From contig JAFTPP010000032.1 in NCBI GenBank assembly GCA_017463255.1, forward strand, positions 186,001 through 250,000: 64,000 nucleotides of DNA, given 5' to 3'. Shown in pieces: positions 17,249 through 25,910 of the stretch (positions are counted from its first letter, which is position 1; the number at the start of each line of letters is the position of its first letter). The notes below the pieces were generated by a model, which saw only the letters and a list, made by a program, of their open reading frames with translations, was not told where the DNA came from and searched no databases. The position numbers and the translations under genes were made by a program. Origin of the DNA: Lachnospiraceae bacterium. GTDB taxonomy: Bacteria > Bacillota > Clostridia > Lachnospirales > Lachnospiraceae.

Positions 17249-18255
17249 TATTTACTCATTCCCTCAATGGTATGCGCTACGGATTTATAATGATTATCTT
17301 TAATAATCTTAGACAAACCTATTACAACACTTGAAATCGGATTTTCAGCATGGTTTACTTTTAATCCGGTTCCTTTTGCCAGTAATTCAGCCATGTGGTT
17401 AACCTGTGAAGCACCGCCTGTCAGATAAATACCATTTCTGTAAATATCAGCAGCAAGTTCCGGTGGAGTTCTTTCAAGAATAATTCTTACACTATCAATA
17501 ATCGTGTTAAAATGTTCTTTTAAGCATTCGTCCACAAGACTTGTTGGTATTTCACGTTCTACAGGAAGACCTGTTACAATATCACGGCCATAAACAATGG
17601 CACCGCTGTTTTCCTGTTCTAATTCTTTTAATGACATTTTTACATTTTCCGCTGTTTTTCCGCCAATAATTAAATTGTATTCCTTACGAACGGCATTACG
17701 GATGGAATCGTCAAATTTCTGACCGCCTACTTTGATAAGACGGCTTAATACAATTCCTCCCAGTGATAAAATAGAGACTTCCGTTGTATCATAACCAATG
17801 TTTACAATTAAGACACCCTGGGAATTTTTTACATCAATTCCAAGACCTATTCCGTCGGCTATGGCTTTTTCCACTACCATAACTTTCTTTGCTTTGATAT
17901 TTGCATCGCGGATTAAGTCATAGAACGCTCTTTTTTCAACTTCCGTTACATCTGTTGGCACGGAAATATAGTAATCTGCAGGTTTATTTGCACCATGTTT
18001 ATCTGCTAAAAAGCATTTGATTAATTTTTGCATATTTTTAATATCTGCAATTACACCATTGGTTAATGGATGGGAAATTACAATATTGGATGGTGCTTTC
18101 TCATACATTTCATAAGCTGAATCACCATATGCAAAGAGTGTTCTCTTGTTTTCGATTGCAATCATATTTTTTTCAATTTTGATTGAATCATCATTCTTGC
18201 TGTAAATTCTAATATTACTGGTACCTAAATCAATACCAAAGACATTGTTTGCCAA
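17248..18255 (-). CDS. mreB: MreB-family actin-like protein with altered catalytic residues
   Basis: This 335-residue actin fold protein should form membrane-bound filaments that guide side-wall synthesis. The phosphate-1 loop GIDLGTSN (residues 7-14), the VPTDVTEVEKRA stretch (99-110) and the adenosine motif LTGGASQ (278-284) are conserved. Aligning without gaps to E. coli MreB, its Glu143 corresponds to Lys130 here (in VEKAIADG) and its Asp165 to Asn152 (in VNIGYDTTE, where the family usually has DIGGGTTE). Both residues are tied to ATP hydrolysis, so this paralogue may bind nucleotide without turning it over. It follows radC by 17 bases and leads mreCD. A second, canonical MreB or Mbl may exist elsewhere. 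Confidence 0.93.
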   Translation of the reverse strand: MANNVFGIDLGTSNIRIYSKNDDSIKIEKNMIAIENKRTLFAYGDSAYEMYEKAPSNIVISHPLTNGVIADIKNMQKLIKCFLADKHGANKPADYYISVPTDVTEVEKRAFYDLIRDANIKAKKVMVVEKAIADGIGLGIDVKNSQGVLIVNIGYDTTEVSILSLGGIVLSRLIKVGGQKFDDSIRNAVRKEYNLIIGGKTAENVKMSLKELEQENSGAIVYGRDIVTGLPVEREIPTSLVDECLKEHFNTIIDSVRIILERTPPELAADIYRNGIYLTGGASQVNHMAELLAKGTGLKVNHAENPISSVVIGLSKIIKDNHYKSVAHTIEGMSK

Positions 18256-18272
18256 TTTGACAACCCCTTTCT

Positions 18273-18944
18273 TTATAAAAGACCTTTATCTTTAAGACTT
18301 GTATACTCGCAATCTCCGATAATAATGTGATCCAGTAAAGGAATATTCATTAATAGGGATGCATTTTTAAGTCTTTCTGTAGTTAGTATATCCTCTTTAC
18401 TCGGTGTAGAATCACCGCTGGGATGATTATGTAATAAAATAATGGATACAGCATTCTTTCGTAATGCTTCTTTTAATATTTCCCTTGTTGAGACAGGGGC
18501 ACTGTTTACAGTTCCCACCGCAATTGTTTTTTCGCCTAAAAGTCTGTTCTTTCCGTCAAGAAACAGAACAATAACATGTTCCTGTTCTAAATGTCTTAAA
18601 GATTCCATATAGTAATCAGAGACCGATTTCGGACCTTGAAATGTGATTTCATTACGTGAATGTTTTTGCATTAACCTTGCAGATAATTCTGTAATGCATT
18701 TTAGTTTAATCGCTTTTACTTCGCCAATTCCGCGTATTTTCGTTAATTCTTCTAACGTAATGTTACGAAGTCCCATTAAATCAGTGGTTTCGGATAAAGC
18801 CAACACTTTATTTGCTACATCGGTTGCATTTTCTCCTTTTGTTCCGGTGCGCAGTATAATCGCTAATAACTCAGCATCCGATAAGCTTTCAGGTCCTTTT
18901 TCTTTGAATCTTTCATAAGGCATTTCATGGTTTAATTGTTTCAA
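18273..18944 (-). CDS. radC: RadC/JAMM-domain protein
   Basis: RadC proteins have an N-terminal helix-hairpin-helix-like region and a C-terminal JAB1/MPN metalloprotease-like domain; the cellular role is unsettled and the old DNA-repair link is doubtful. The metal motif is visible as LLHNHPSGDSTPSKED (HNHP-x-D type). The start is uncertain: a TTG at 18944 gives 223 residues, near the family norm, with GGAAAG upstream; an ATG at 18923 lacks a ribosome site. The long frame extending to 19130 covers the end of the neighbouring gene and a hairpin and is not coding. The radC-mreB order is common in Firmicutes. Confidence 0.88.
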   Translation of the reverse strand: MKQLNHEMPYERFKEKGPESLSDAELLAIILRTGTKGENATDVANKVLALSETTDLMGLRNITLEELTKIRGIGEVKAIKLKCITELSARLMQKHSRNEITFQGPKSVSDYYMESLRHLEQEHVIVLFLDGKNRLLGEKTIAVGTVNSAPVSTREILKEALRKNAVSIILLHNHPSGDSTPSKEDILTTERLKNASLLMNIPLLDHIIIGDCEYTSLKDKGLL

Positions 18945-18981
18945 TTGTTCACGCTTTCCGACAATCTCTCCAAAGACACAA

Positions 18982-19015
18982 AAACCACTTATTATGGTAA
19001 CATAAAAAGTGGTTT
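18982..19015 (-). terminator. Hairpin with T-tract between the PLP enzyme gene and radC
   Basis: AAACCACTT (18982-18990) pairs with AAGTGGTTT (19007-19015); inside, TTATG pairs with CATAA around a GTAA loop. On the minus strand it is followed by TTTTTG. It most likely terminates the mutS-to-PLP-enzyme unit. A weak promoter just upstream of it would place it in the radC leader instead. Confidence 0.7.
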
Positions 19016-19029
19016 CTGTATACAAAATC

Positions 19030-19059
19030 AGTGTATTTTTTTTAGTGCTTTTATGACAA
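19030..19059 (-). promoter_or_regulatory. Possible radC promoter upstream of the hairpin
   Basis: TTGTCA (19054-19059) and TACACT (19030-19035) lie 18 bases apart on the minus strand. The -10 matches only 4 of 6 bases and the spacer is long, so this is tentative. If used, the transcript starts just before the hairpin at 18982-19015. Confidence 0.3.
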
Positions 19060-19063
19060 AAAA

Positions 19064-20332
19064 TTATATTATTCCGGCATTTTTTAATTCCTGTAATGAT
19101 TTCAGAATACCGAATTTTGCATGATACCATGTCAAGCCACCCTGAAAATAGACATTATAGGGTTCTTTTAACGGACCGTCTGCGCTTAGTTCAATAGATG
19201 AACCGGAAATAAAGGCTCCGGCCGCCATAATTACCTGCGAGTCATACCCCGGCATATCCCATCCTTCAGGTGTCAGATATCCGTCTACAGGCGCTGCCTG
19301 TTGGATACCTTTACAAAAAGCAAGCAATGCTTCTTTGCTCTTTAAAGTAATTGCCTGAATGATATCATGTCTTGATTCCGTGCTGTTTGGAACCACATGA
19401 TAACCTAATCTCTCATAAAGGTTTGCTGCAAAAATAGCACCTTTTAATGCGCTTGCAGTTACGGTTGGAGCAATGAACAATCCCTGATAAAACTGTGGAA
19501 GTACGCCTAAAGAAGCACCTACTTCTTTACCAAGTCCGGGTGAAGTCAACCGATATGCGGCATTTTCTACACATTCTTTTTTCCCTGCAATATATCCGCC
19601 AATAGGGGCAAGACCACCACCGGGATTTTTGATTAATGAACCAACAACCATATCAGCCCCCACTTCAGAAGGCTCCATGGTTTCTACAAATTCGCCGTAA
19701 CAATTATCCACCATGCAAATAACATCCGGTTTTATCGATTTTACAAAGCTTATTAATTCACCAATTCTTGCTACAGATAAGGTTGGTCTTGTCTGGTAAC
19801 CTTTGGAACGCTGGATGGTTACCAGTTTTGTCTTATTGTTAATTGCGTTTTTAATTCCTTCATAGTCAAAAGAACCGTCAGGAAGTAAATCAACCTGAGC
19901 ATAGGATACCCCATATTCCTTTAAGGAACCTTTTGAATCTCTGATTCCGATAACTTCTTCTAAAGTATCATAAGGCTTTCCAACAGGGGATAATAATTCA
20001 TCCCCGGGGCGTAAATTACTCATTAATGCTAAGGCAAGGGCATGGGTTCCGCATGTAATCTGCGGGCGCACTAACGCGGCTTCGGTTTTAAACACCTTTG
20101 AATATACTTCTTCCAAAGTATCCCTGCCTAAATCATTATATCCATATCCGGTGGTACCTAATAGGCATGCTTCGCTTACCCTGCATTCCTGCATTGCTTT
20201 AATTACTTTTAATTGATTATATTCAGCAATCTTATCTATTTGTAAAAAACGGTCATTCAGTGCTGTAAGGACCTCTTCACCCATTTGATATATTTCATTG
20301 CTGATTCCCATTTCATGATAAATCCGGTTCAT
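19064..20332 (-). CDS. Methionine gamma-lyase-like PLP enzyme (YnbB/aluminium-resistance family)
   Basis: This 422-residue fold-type I PLP enzyme belongs to PF06838. Family members are annotated as methionine gamma-lyase-like or aluminium-resistance proteins; the real substrate is not established. The PLP lysine is expected in GSLIKNPGGGLAPIGGY (about residue 236), with the aspartate of VDNCYGEFVE at about 210 and the CGTHALALA cofactor region at about 95. The ATG overlaps the miaA end by 20 bases. It closes the mutS-mutL-miaA unit, an arrangement seen in many Firmicutes. Confidence 0.88.
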   Translation of the reverse strand: MNRIYHEMGISNEIYQMGEEVLTALNDRFLQIDKIAEYNQLKVIKAMQECRVSEACLLGTTGYGYNDLGRDTLEEVYSKVFKTEAALVRPQITCGTHALALALMSNLRPGDELLSPVGKPYDTLEEVIGIRDSKGSLKEYGVSYAQVDLLPDGSFDYEGIKNAINNKTKLVTIQRSKGYQTRPTLSVARIGELISFVKSIKPDVICMVDNCYGEFVETMEPSEVGADMVVGSLIKNPGGGLAPIGGYIAGKKECVENAAYRLTSPGLGKEVGASLGVLPQFYQGLFIAPTVTASALKGAIFAANLYERLGYHVVPNSTESRHDIIQAITLKSKEALLAFCKGIQQAAPVDGYLTPEGWDMPGYDSQVIMAAGAFISGSSIELSADGPLKEPYNVYFQGGLTWYHAKFGILKSLQELKNAGII

Positions 20333-21287
20333 GAAAATTTCCTCCGATAATCTTTCGTTTTACTAAATGTTCAATAATTTCATCTAAAATTTCAGCATCA
20401 TTTTTTTCGTTCTTATTAAGCCAGATTACATCTTTTTCACGCTTAAACCAGGTGATCTGACGTTTGGCAAAGTGCCTTGTATCGCGTTTGATAATATATT
20501 CTGCTTCTTGAAGTGTACACTCTCCGTTTAGATAATCCGCGATTTCTTTGTAGCCAAGCCCCTGCATTGCAATATCATTTCTTTTTAGACCATGCTCCAT
20601 AAGAGCCTTAACTTCATCTACCAATCCTTCTTTAAACATTATATCAACACGTTGATTTATACGTTCATATAAGGTTTCTCTGTCGTTATTTAATACAAAA
20701 TAAGCAAAATGAAAGGGCGATTCTTTTTTTGCTTCTGCTTCATTGTGCGCACTGATTTTTTCGCCTGTTAAAAGATAAAATTCTAATGCTCTGATTACTC
20801 TCTTAACATTATTGTGATGAATCTGATTTGCTGCTTCCGGATCCACTTCTTTTAAACGTAAATGAAGTGCTTCACTTCCGTTTTCTTTTGCAAAATCTTC
20901 TAACTCCTGCCTGATTCTATGGTTATCATCGTTTTCTTTAAAATCAATTTGATATAATACAGACTGGATATAAAAACCTGTTCCGCCGGTAATAATAGGA
21001 ATCTTACCTTTTTTTAGAATTTCTTCAATAGCATCATTGGCCAATTCCTGAAACACAGTTACGTTGAATTCTTCGGTAGGTTCTAAAACATCGATTAAAT
21101 AATGTTTAATTCCCTGCATTTCCATAGGCTTTATCTTCGCGGAACCAATATCCATACCCTTGTACACCTGCATAGAATCAGCAGAAATAATTTCACCGTT
21201 GATTTTTTGTGCAAGTTTAATGGATAAATCAGTTTTTCCAACCGCTGTAGGGCCGGTTAAAATAATCAGGGGTGCATTTTGAAACAT
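20313..21287 (-). CDS. miaA: tRNA dimethylallyltransferase
   Basis: MiaA adds a dimethylallyl group to N6 of A37 in tRNAs reading UNN codons; MiaB, encoded at 27629-29071, then methylthiolates it. The 324-residue protein has the P-loop GPTAVGKTD at residues 11-19, the SADSMQVYKGMDIGSAK substrate region at 36-52, the ITGGTGFYI motif near 98 and the QITWFKRE RNA-binding motif near 280. It lies 17 bases after mutL and overlaps the next gene. Confidence 0.95.
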   Translation of the reverse strand: MFQNAPLIILTGPTAVGKTDLSIKLAQKINGEIISADSMQVYKGMDIGSAKIKPMEMQGIKHYLIDVLEPTEEFNVTVFQELANDAIEEILKKGKIPIITGGTGFYIQSVLYQIDFKENDDNHRIRQELEDFAKENGSEALHLRLKEVDPEAANQIHHNNVKRVIRALEFYLLTGEKISAHNEAEAKKESPFHFAYFVLNNDRETLYERINQRVDIMFKEGLVDEVKALMEHGLKRNDIAMQGLGYKEIADYLNGECTLQEAEYIIKRDTRHFAKRQITWFKREKDVIWLNKNEKNDAEILDEIIEHLVKRKIIGGNFHEPDLS

Positions 21288-21303
21288 AATTTCACTCCGT
21301 ATA

Positions 21304-23208
21304 TTAGTTTACTATTCGTTTGAACTTTTTCTCAAGTTCATATTGTGTCATTGATATAATAACAGGGCGGCCATGAGGACAATGATAAGGATTTTCCAAA
21401 GTCATTAACTGTTCAATAAGGGAACGGGCTTCGCTCTCTTTTAATTCATTGTTACCTTTTACGGCTGCTTTACAAGACATACTTGCTATTTTATCCAGTA
21501 TAACTTCAGGTTTATCTGTAATCGGTTTTTCGATTAATTCATCTATGATTTCTAAAAACAGGCTTCTTGCATCAAATCCATATAAATCCAAAGGAATTTC
21601 CCGGATGGCATAATCTTCGCCGCCAAATTCTTCCACTACAAACCCCAGTCTGTCAAAATAATCTTTGTATGACATGTAAGTTTCGTACTCTTTTGCGCTG
21701 AAATGAAGAATAATCGGTGGAGCAAGTAATTGTGTTAATGTCTCTTCATTAGATTTCAAACGCTTTATCAGACGCTCATATATTATTTTTTCATGGGCAG
21801 CGTGCTGATCAATCATTAACAGTGCATTTTCGTGTTCTATAAGCCAGTAAGTTTTAAATATCTGCCCCAATATCTTGTATTGACTAATTTGGTCTATGAT
21901 TTTCGGTTCTTGATCAAAAATCCTTAATTGTTCCGATTTTTCCACGAAAATGTAATCTTTTTCTTTGATAATATTTGAATTATTTTTTTCATGAATCGGG
22001 TTTAAATTATTCAAAATATTAACTGGTACTTTAGTATCAGGTCTCTTTTGAATCAAATCTTGCAAATTTGCTTCATATCCCGCTTCTTCTCTCACCATTG
22101 AAGCTGTTTCATTTGCAATTCTGTTATATTCAAAAGGCTCGGGTGCCCGGTCTTTATTTGCAGTTCTAACGCTCTCTACATCTTGTGGTTTGTCAAAAAT
22201 AGCTGTTGGAATGAATTCTTTGTCAGAAAGAGCCTCATTTACCAGCTTTACAATGGATTCGAACACGGTTTGTTGTTCTGAAAAACGGATATCCATTTTG
22301 TTCGGATGTACATTGACATCAATTTTTGATGTATCTATTGTAATGTTTAAGACACAAAAAGGATACTTATGCTGCATTAAATATCCGGAATATCCTGCCT
22401 CCAGTGCTTTTGATAATAAATCGCTTTTAATATATCTTCCGTTTACGAAAAAAGTTTCAAAATTTCTGTTAGCCCTTGTAATAATCGGTTTTCCAAGATA
22501 GCCGTCAATATGAACACCGTTTTCATCCGTATCATTGATGGAGATTAATTCTTCTACCACTTCTCTGCCATAAATGCGATAGATGACTTCTTTTAAATTA
22601 CCATTTCCGGAAGTAGAAAAACGATTATGGTTATTGGTTATAAATTGAAACGCAATATCAGGATGTGATAATGCAAATCGTTCCATTAAATCAGAAATAT
22701 AATTACCTTCCGTAATAGATGACTTTAAAAATTTTCTTCTTACCGGTGTATTGTAAAACAAGGTTCTGATAAGAAAAGTGGTTCCGTTGGGAGCACCGAT
22801 TTCCTCTTTGCTGATTTCATTACCGCCTTCGATGCGATACAAAAGTCCGGTTAACTGGTTTGGTGTTTTAGTAATTACTTCTACTTTTGAAATTGCGGCA
22901 ATGCTGGATAAAGCTTCCCCTCTGAAGCCAAGACTGTTAATTTTAAACAAATCCTCACTGTCTTTAATCTTACTGGTAGCATGGCGCATAAATGCTTTTT
23001 CAATTTGAGACATATCAATTCCGCTTCCGTTATCAGTAACACGGATAAATTCGATGCCTCCTTCTTTAATCTCCACAGTGATAGAGGTGGCTTTGGCATC
23101 AATTGCATTTTCCACTAATTCCTTCACAACGCTGCTTGGTCTTTCTACAACTTCGCCGGCAGCAATTTTATCAATTGTTTCGTGGTCAAGAATATTAATA
23201 ACCGTCAT
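21304..23208 (-). CDS. mutL: DNA mismatch repair protein MutL (endonuclease type)
   Basis: MutL couples mismatch recognition by MutS to strand removal. The 634-residue protein has an N-terminal GHKL ATPase domain with ENAIDAKA (about residue 33), DNGSGID (about 58) and GFRGEALSSI (about 92), and a C-terminal dimerisation domain. The endonuclease motif DQHA(x)2E(x)4E is present as DQHAAHEKIIYE near residue 470, so this MutL should nick DNA itself, as in bacteria lacking MutH. It follows mutS by 30 bases. Confidence 0.95.
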   Translation of the reverse strand: MTVINILDHETIDKIAAGEVVERPSSVVKELVENAIDAKATSITVEIKEGGIEFIRVTDNGSGIDMSQIEKAFMRHATSKIKDSEDLFKINSLGFRGEALSSIAAISKVEVITKTPNQLTGLLYRIEGGNEISKEEIGAPNGTTFLIRTLFYNTPVRRKFLKSSITEGNYISDLMERFALSHPDIAFQFITNNHNRFSTSGNGNLKEVIYRIYGREVVEELISINDTDENGVHIDGYLGKPIITRANRNFETFFVNGRYIKSDLLSKALEAGYSGYLMQHKYPFCVLNITIDTSKIDVNVHPNKMDIRFSEQQTVFESIVKLVNEALSDKEFIPTAIFDKPQDVESVRTANKDRAPEPFEYNRIANETASMVREEAGYEANLQDLIQKRPDTKVPVNILNNLNPIHEKNNSNIIKEKDYIFVEKSEQLRIFDQEPKIIDQISQYKILGQIFKTYWLIEHENALLMIDQHAAHEKIIYERLIKRLKSNEETLTQLLAPPIILHFSAKEYETYMSYKDYFDRLGFVVEEFGGEDYAIREIPLDLYGFDARSLFLEIIDELIEKPITDKPEVILDKIASMSCKAAVKGNNELKESEARSLIEQLMTLENPYHCPHGRPVIISMTQYELEKKFKRIVN

Positions 23209-23238
23209 ATAAGCCCCCTTTTTATTTCATGTATAAGA

Positions 23239-25890
23239 TTACCATCGGTTCTTTAATTTGTTTTGTAACCGGTAAAGCTCATTCATTGCATCCAATGGTG
23301 TCATATTGCTGATATCCATTTCTGTAAGTTCCTTTATGATATCTTCATCTTTTACCGTATCAAATAATGACATTTGTTCCAAATCAACTTCATCCAATAA
23401 AACCCGTTTTTTCTTCTCAGGCTTAGTGGTATCAACCTGAATGTTTTGGATTTTTTCAATAATATCATTATCGGTTAATTGTTCCACAATCTCCTTAGCG
23501 CGGTCAATCACCATGGTAGGAATTCCGGCTAATTTTGCCACTTGAATACCGTAGCTTCTGTCTGCACCGCCTTTTACAATCTTACGTAAAAAGACGATAT
23601 CATCTCCTTTTTCTTTAACGGCAATGCAATAATTATGGACATTGTGGATTTTACCTTCTAATTCTGTTAATTCATGATAATGGGTGGCAAACAATGTTTT
23701 TGCACCCAGTAATTTCTTGTTACTGATATGTTCAATGACAGCCCAGGCAATAGATAATCCATCAAAAGTAGATGTTCCCCGTCCGATTTCATCTAAAATT
23801 AATAAGCTGTCAGGTGTGGCATTACGAAGAATATTGGCAACCTCGTTCATTTCAACCATAAAGGTACTTTGTCCGCTGGCAAGGTCGTCAGAGGCACCCA
23901 CTCTCGTAAATATTCTATCCACAACCCCGATGATGGCTGATTTAGCAGGCACAAAAGAACCAATTTGCGCCATAAGTACAATTAACGCAACCTGTCTCAT
24001 ATAGGTTGATTTACCTGCCATATTTGGACCTGTAATTACAGCAATACAATTTTTACCATTGTCAAGTAATGTGTCATTTGAAATAAACATATCATGGTCA
24101 ATCATTTTTTCAACCACAGGATGTCTTCCTTCTTTAATTTCAATGGTACCGCCTGCATTCATTTTAGGGCGCACATAGTGATTTCTTTCTGCAACCAGGG
24201 ATAAAGAACACATAACATCCAAAACCGCAATTGCTTTTGCAGTATTTTGTACTCTTTCCAACTGTCCGTATATTGCATCCCGCACTTCACAGAATTTATC
24301 ATATTCCAGCGTATATAATTTATCTTCCGCATTTAGAATCATATCTTCTAATTCTTTTAAGCGTGGCGTGGTGAATCTTTCGGCACCTGCAAGAGTCTGC
24401 TTTCTGATATAATCTTCAGGAACCAAAGACAAAAAGGAATTGGTTACTTCAAGATAATAGCCAAATACTTTGTTATATTTGATTTTTAAATTCTTAATGC
24501 CTGTACGTTCTCTTTCTGAGGTTTCCAAATCAGCAAGCCAGTTCTTTCCTTCTGTCTTTGCTTTACGTAAGGTGTCAATATCTGCATCATAGCCATCTTT
24601 AATAATGCCACCTTCTCTTACAAGAATCGGAGGTTCCTCAATAATTGCAGCATCAATAAGTGCGTAAATATCCTGAAGGGAATCTAACTGCTCATTAATT
24701 TTTTGCAATAACCCGCTTTGTTCTAAATCACGTAAAACGGTTTTTATGTGTGGCAACATTTCAAGTGAATTTCTGAATGCAATTAAATCTCTTGGATTTG
24801 CAGTCCTATAGCTTACTTTACCCAATAGTCTTTCCAAGTCATAAATGGGATTCAGATATTCGCGTATTTCATCACGCTCCATAGCTTTATGACATAATAC
24901 GTTAACTGCATCGTGACGTTCGTTAATTAAGTTTAAGTCAACCAAAGGCTGCTCTAAATACCCTCTTAAAGTTCTGGCACCCATGGCTGTTTTGGTTTTA
25001 TCCAATACCCAGAATAAGGTACCTCTTTTTTGTTTTTCACGTATGGTTTCACACAACTCTAAATTCCTTCTTGTAGAAGAATCTAATAGCATATACTTAC
25101 TTGTAAGATATGGTGTGATGTGTGTGATATGAGCCAGAGAATTTTTTTGTGTTTCGTACAAATACTGAAGTAACGCACCTGCAGCAATCATACCATAGGT
25201 GAAATCTTTCAGTCCGATGGCATGAATATCCTGTACGTTAAAATGCTCTTTTAGGCATTTGAGACAGTTTGCTTCATCAAAATACCATGACTCGATATTA
25301 TAAACAGCAATTCCCAATCTTGATTTTAAGTCATCAATATCAAGTCCTCCTAAGAGACATGCATCATTACAGATAATTTCTGTAGGAGAATATTTAGAAA
25401 TTTCATCATACAGCTTTTTTGCATCTTCTACTTCTGTTACATAATAATCACCGGTAGAAACATCTGAAACGGAAATACCGATTTTTCCGGTCATATAAAA
25501 TACACACAGAAGATAATTATTTCTGTTTTCTTCCAAAGACTGCATGTTAATATTGGTACCCGGTGTTACAATACGGACTACTTCTCTTTTTACAAGTCCT
25601 TTGGCACTTTTTGGATCCTCAACCTGTTCGCAGATTGCAACCTTATAGCCTTTTAAAATCAGCTTATTAAGATATCCCTCAACAGCATGATAAGGAACGC
25701 CACACATAGGTGCACGTTCCTCTAATCCACAGCTTTTTCCCGTTAATGTAATTTCTAATTCCTTTGACACAGTAATGGCATCATCAAAGAACATTTCATA
25801 AAAGTCACCAAGTCTGTAAAAAAGAATACAGTCCTTATATTGTTCTTTGGTTTCCAGATACTGTTGCATCATTGGTGTTACTTCAAGCAT
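23239..25890 (-). CDS. mutS: DNA mismatch repair protein MutS
   Basis: MutS binds mispaired bases and recruits MutL. The 883-residue protein starts with the mismatch-binding domain; the Phe-x-Glu wedge is visible in RLGDFYEMFFDD (about residue 30). The ATPase domain has the Walker A GPNMAGKST near residue 620 and LDEIGRGTST near 697. The C-terminal region after about 800 holds the usual helix and a short linker. It starts 20 bases after the SulP gene. Confidence 0.96.
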   Translation of the reverse strand: MLEVTPMMQQYLETKEQYKDCILFYRLGDFYEMFFDDAITVSKELEITLTGKSCGLEERAPMCGVPYHAVEGYLNKLILKGYKVAICEQVEDPKSAKGLVKREVVRIVTPGTNINMQSLEENRNNYLLCVFYMTGKIGISVSDVSTGDYYVTEVEDAKKLYDEISKYSPTEIICNDACLLGGLDIDDLKSRLGIAVYNIESWYFDEANCLKCLKEHFNVQDIHAIGLKDFTYGMIAAGALLQYLYETQKNSLAHITHITPYLTSKYMLLDSSTRRNLELCETIREKQKRGTLFWVLDKTKTAMGARTLRGYLEQPLVDLNLINERHDAVNVLCHKAMERDEIREYLNPIYDLERLLGKVSYRTANPRDLIAFRNSLEMLPHIKTVLRDLEQSGLLQKINEQLDSLQDIYALIDAAIIEEPPILVREGGIIKDGYDADIDTLRKAKTEGKNWLADLETSERERTGIKNLKIKYNKVFGYYLEVTNSFLSLVPEDYIRKQTLAGAERFTTPRLKELEDMILNAEDKLYTLEYDKFCEVRDAIYGQLERVQNTAKAIAVLDVMCSLSLVAERNHYVRPKMNAGGTIEIKEGRHPVVEKMIDHDMFISNDTLLDNGKNCIAVITGPNMAGKSTYMRQVALIVLMAQIGSFVPAKSAIIGVVDRIFTRVGASDDLASGQSTFMVEMNEVANILRNATPDSLLILDEIGRGTSTFDGLSIAWAVIEHISNKKLLGAKTLFATHYHELTELEGKIHNVHNYCIAVKEKGDDIVFLRKIVKGGADRSYGIQVAKLAGIPTMVIDRAKEIVEQLTDNDIIEKIQNIQVDTTKPEKKKRVLLDEVDLEQMSLFDTVKDEDIIKELTEMDISNMTPLDAMNELYRLQNKLKNRW

Positions 25891-25910
25891 TATAATTCTC
25901 CGTTTCGAAA

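Noticed and set aside
18945..19130. N-terminal extension of RadC reaching into the preceding gene
   Set aside because: It runs through a strong hairpin and the end of the PLP-enzyme gene and has no similarity to RadC; the family starts near the TTG at 18944.
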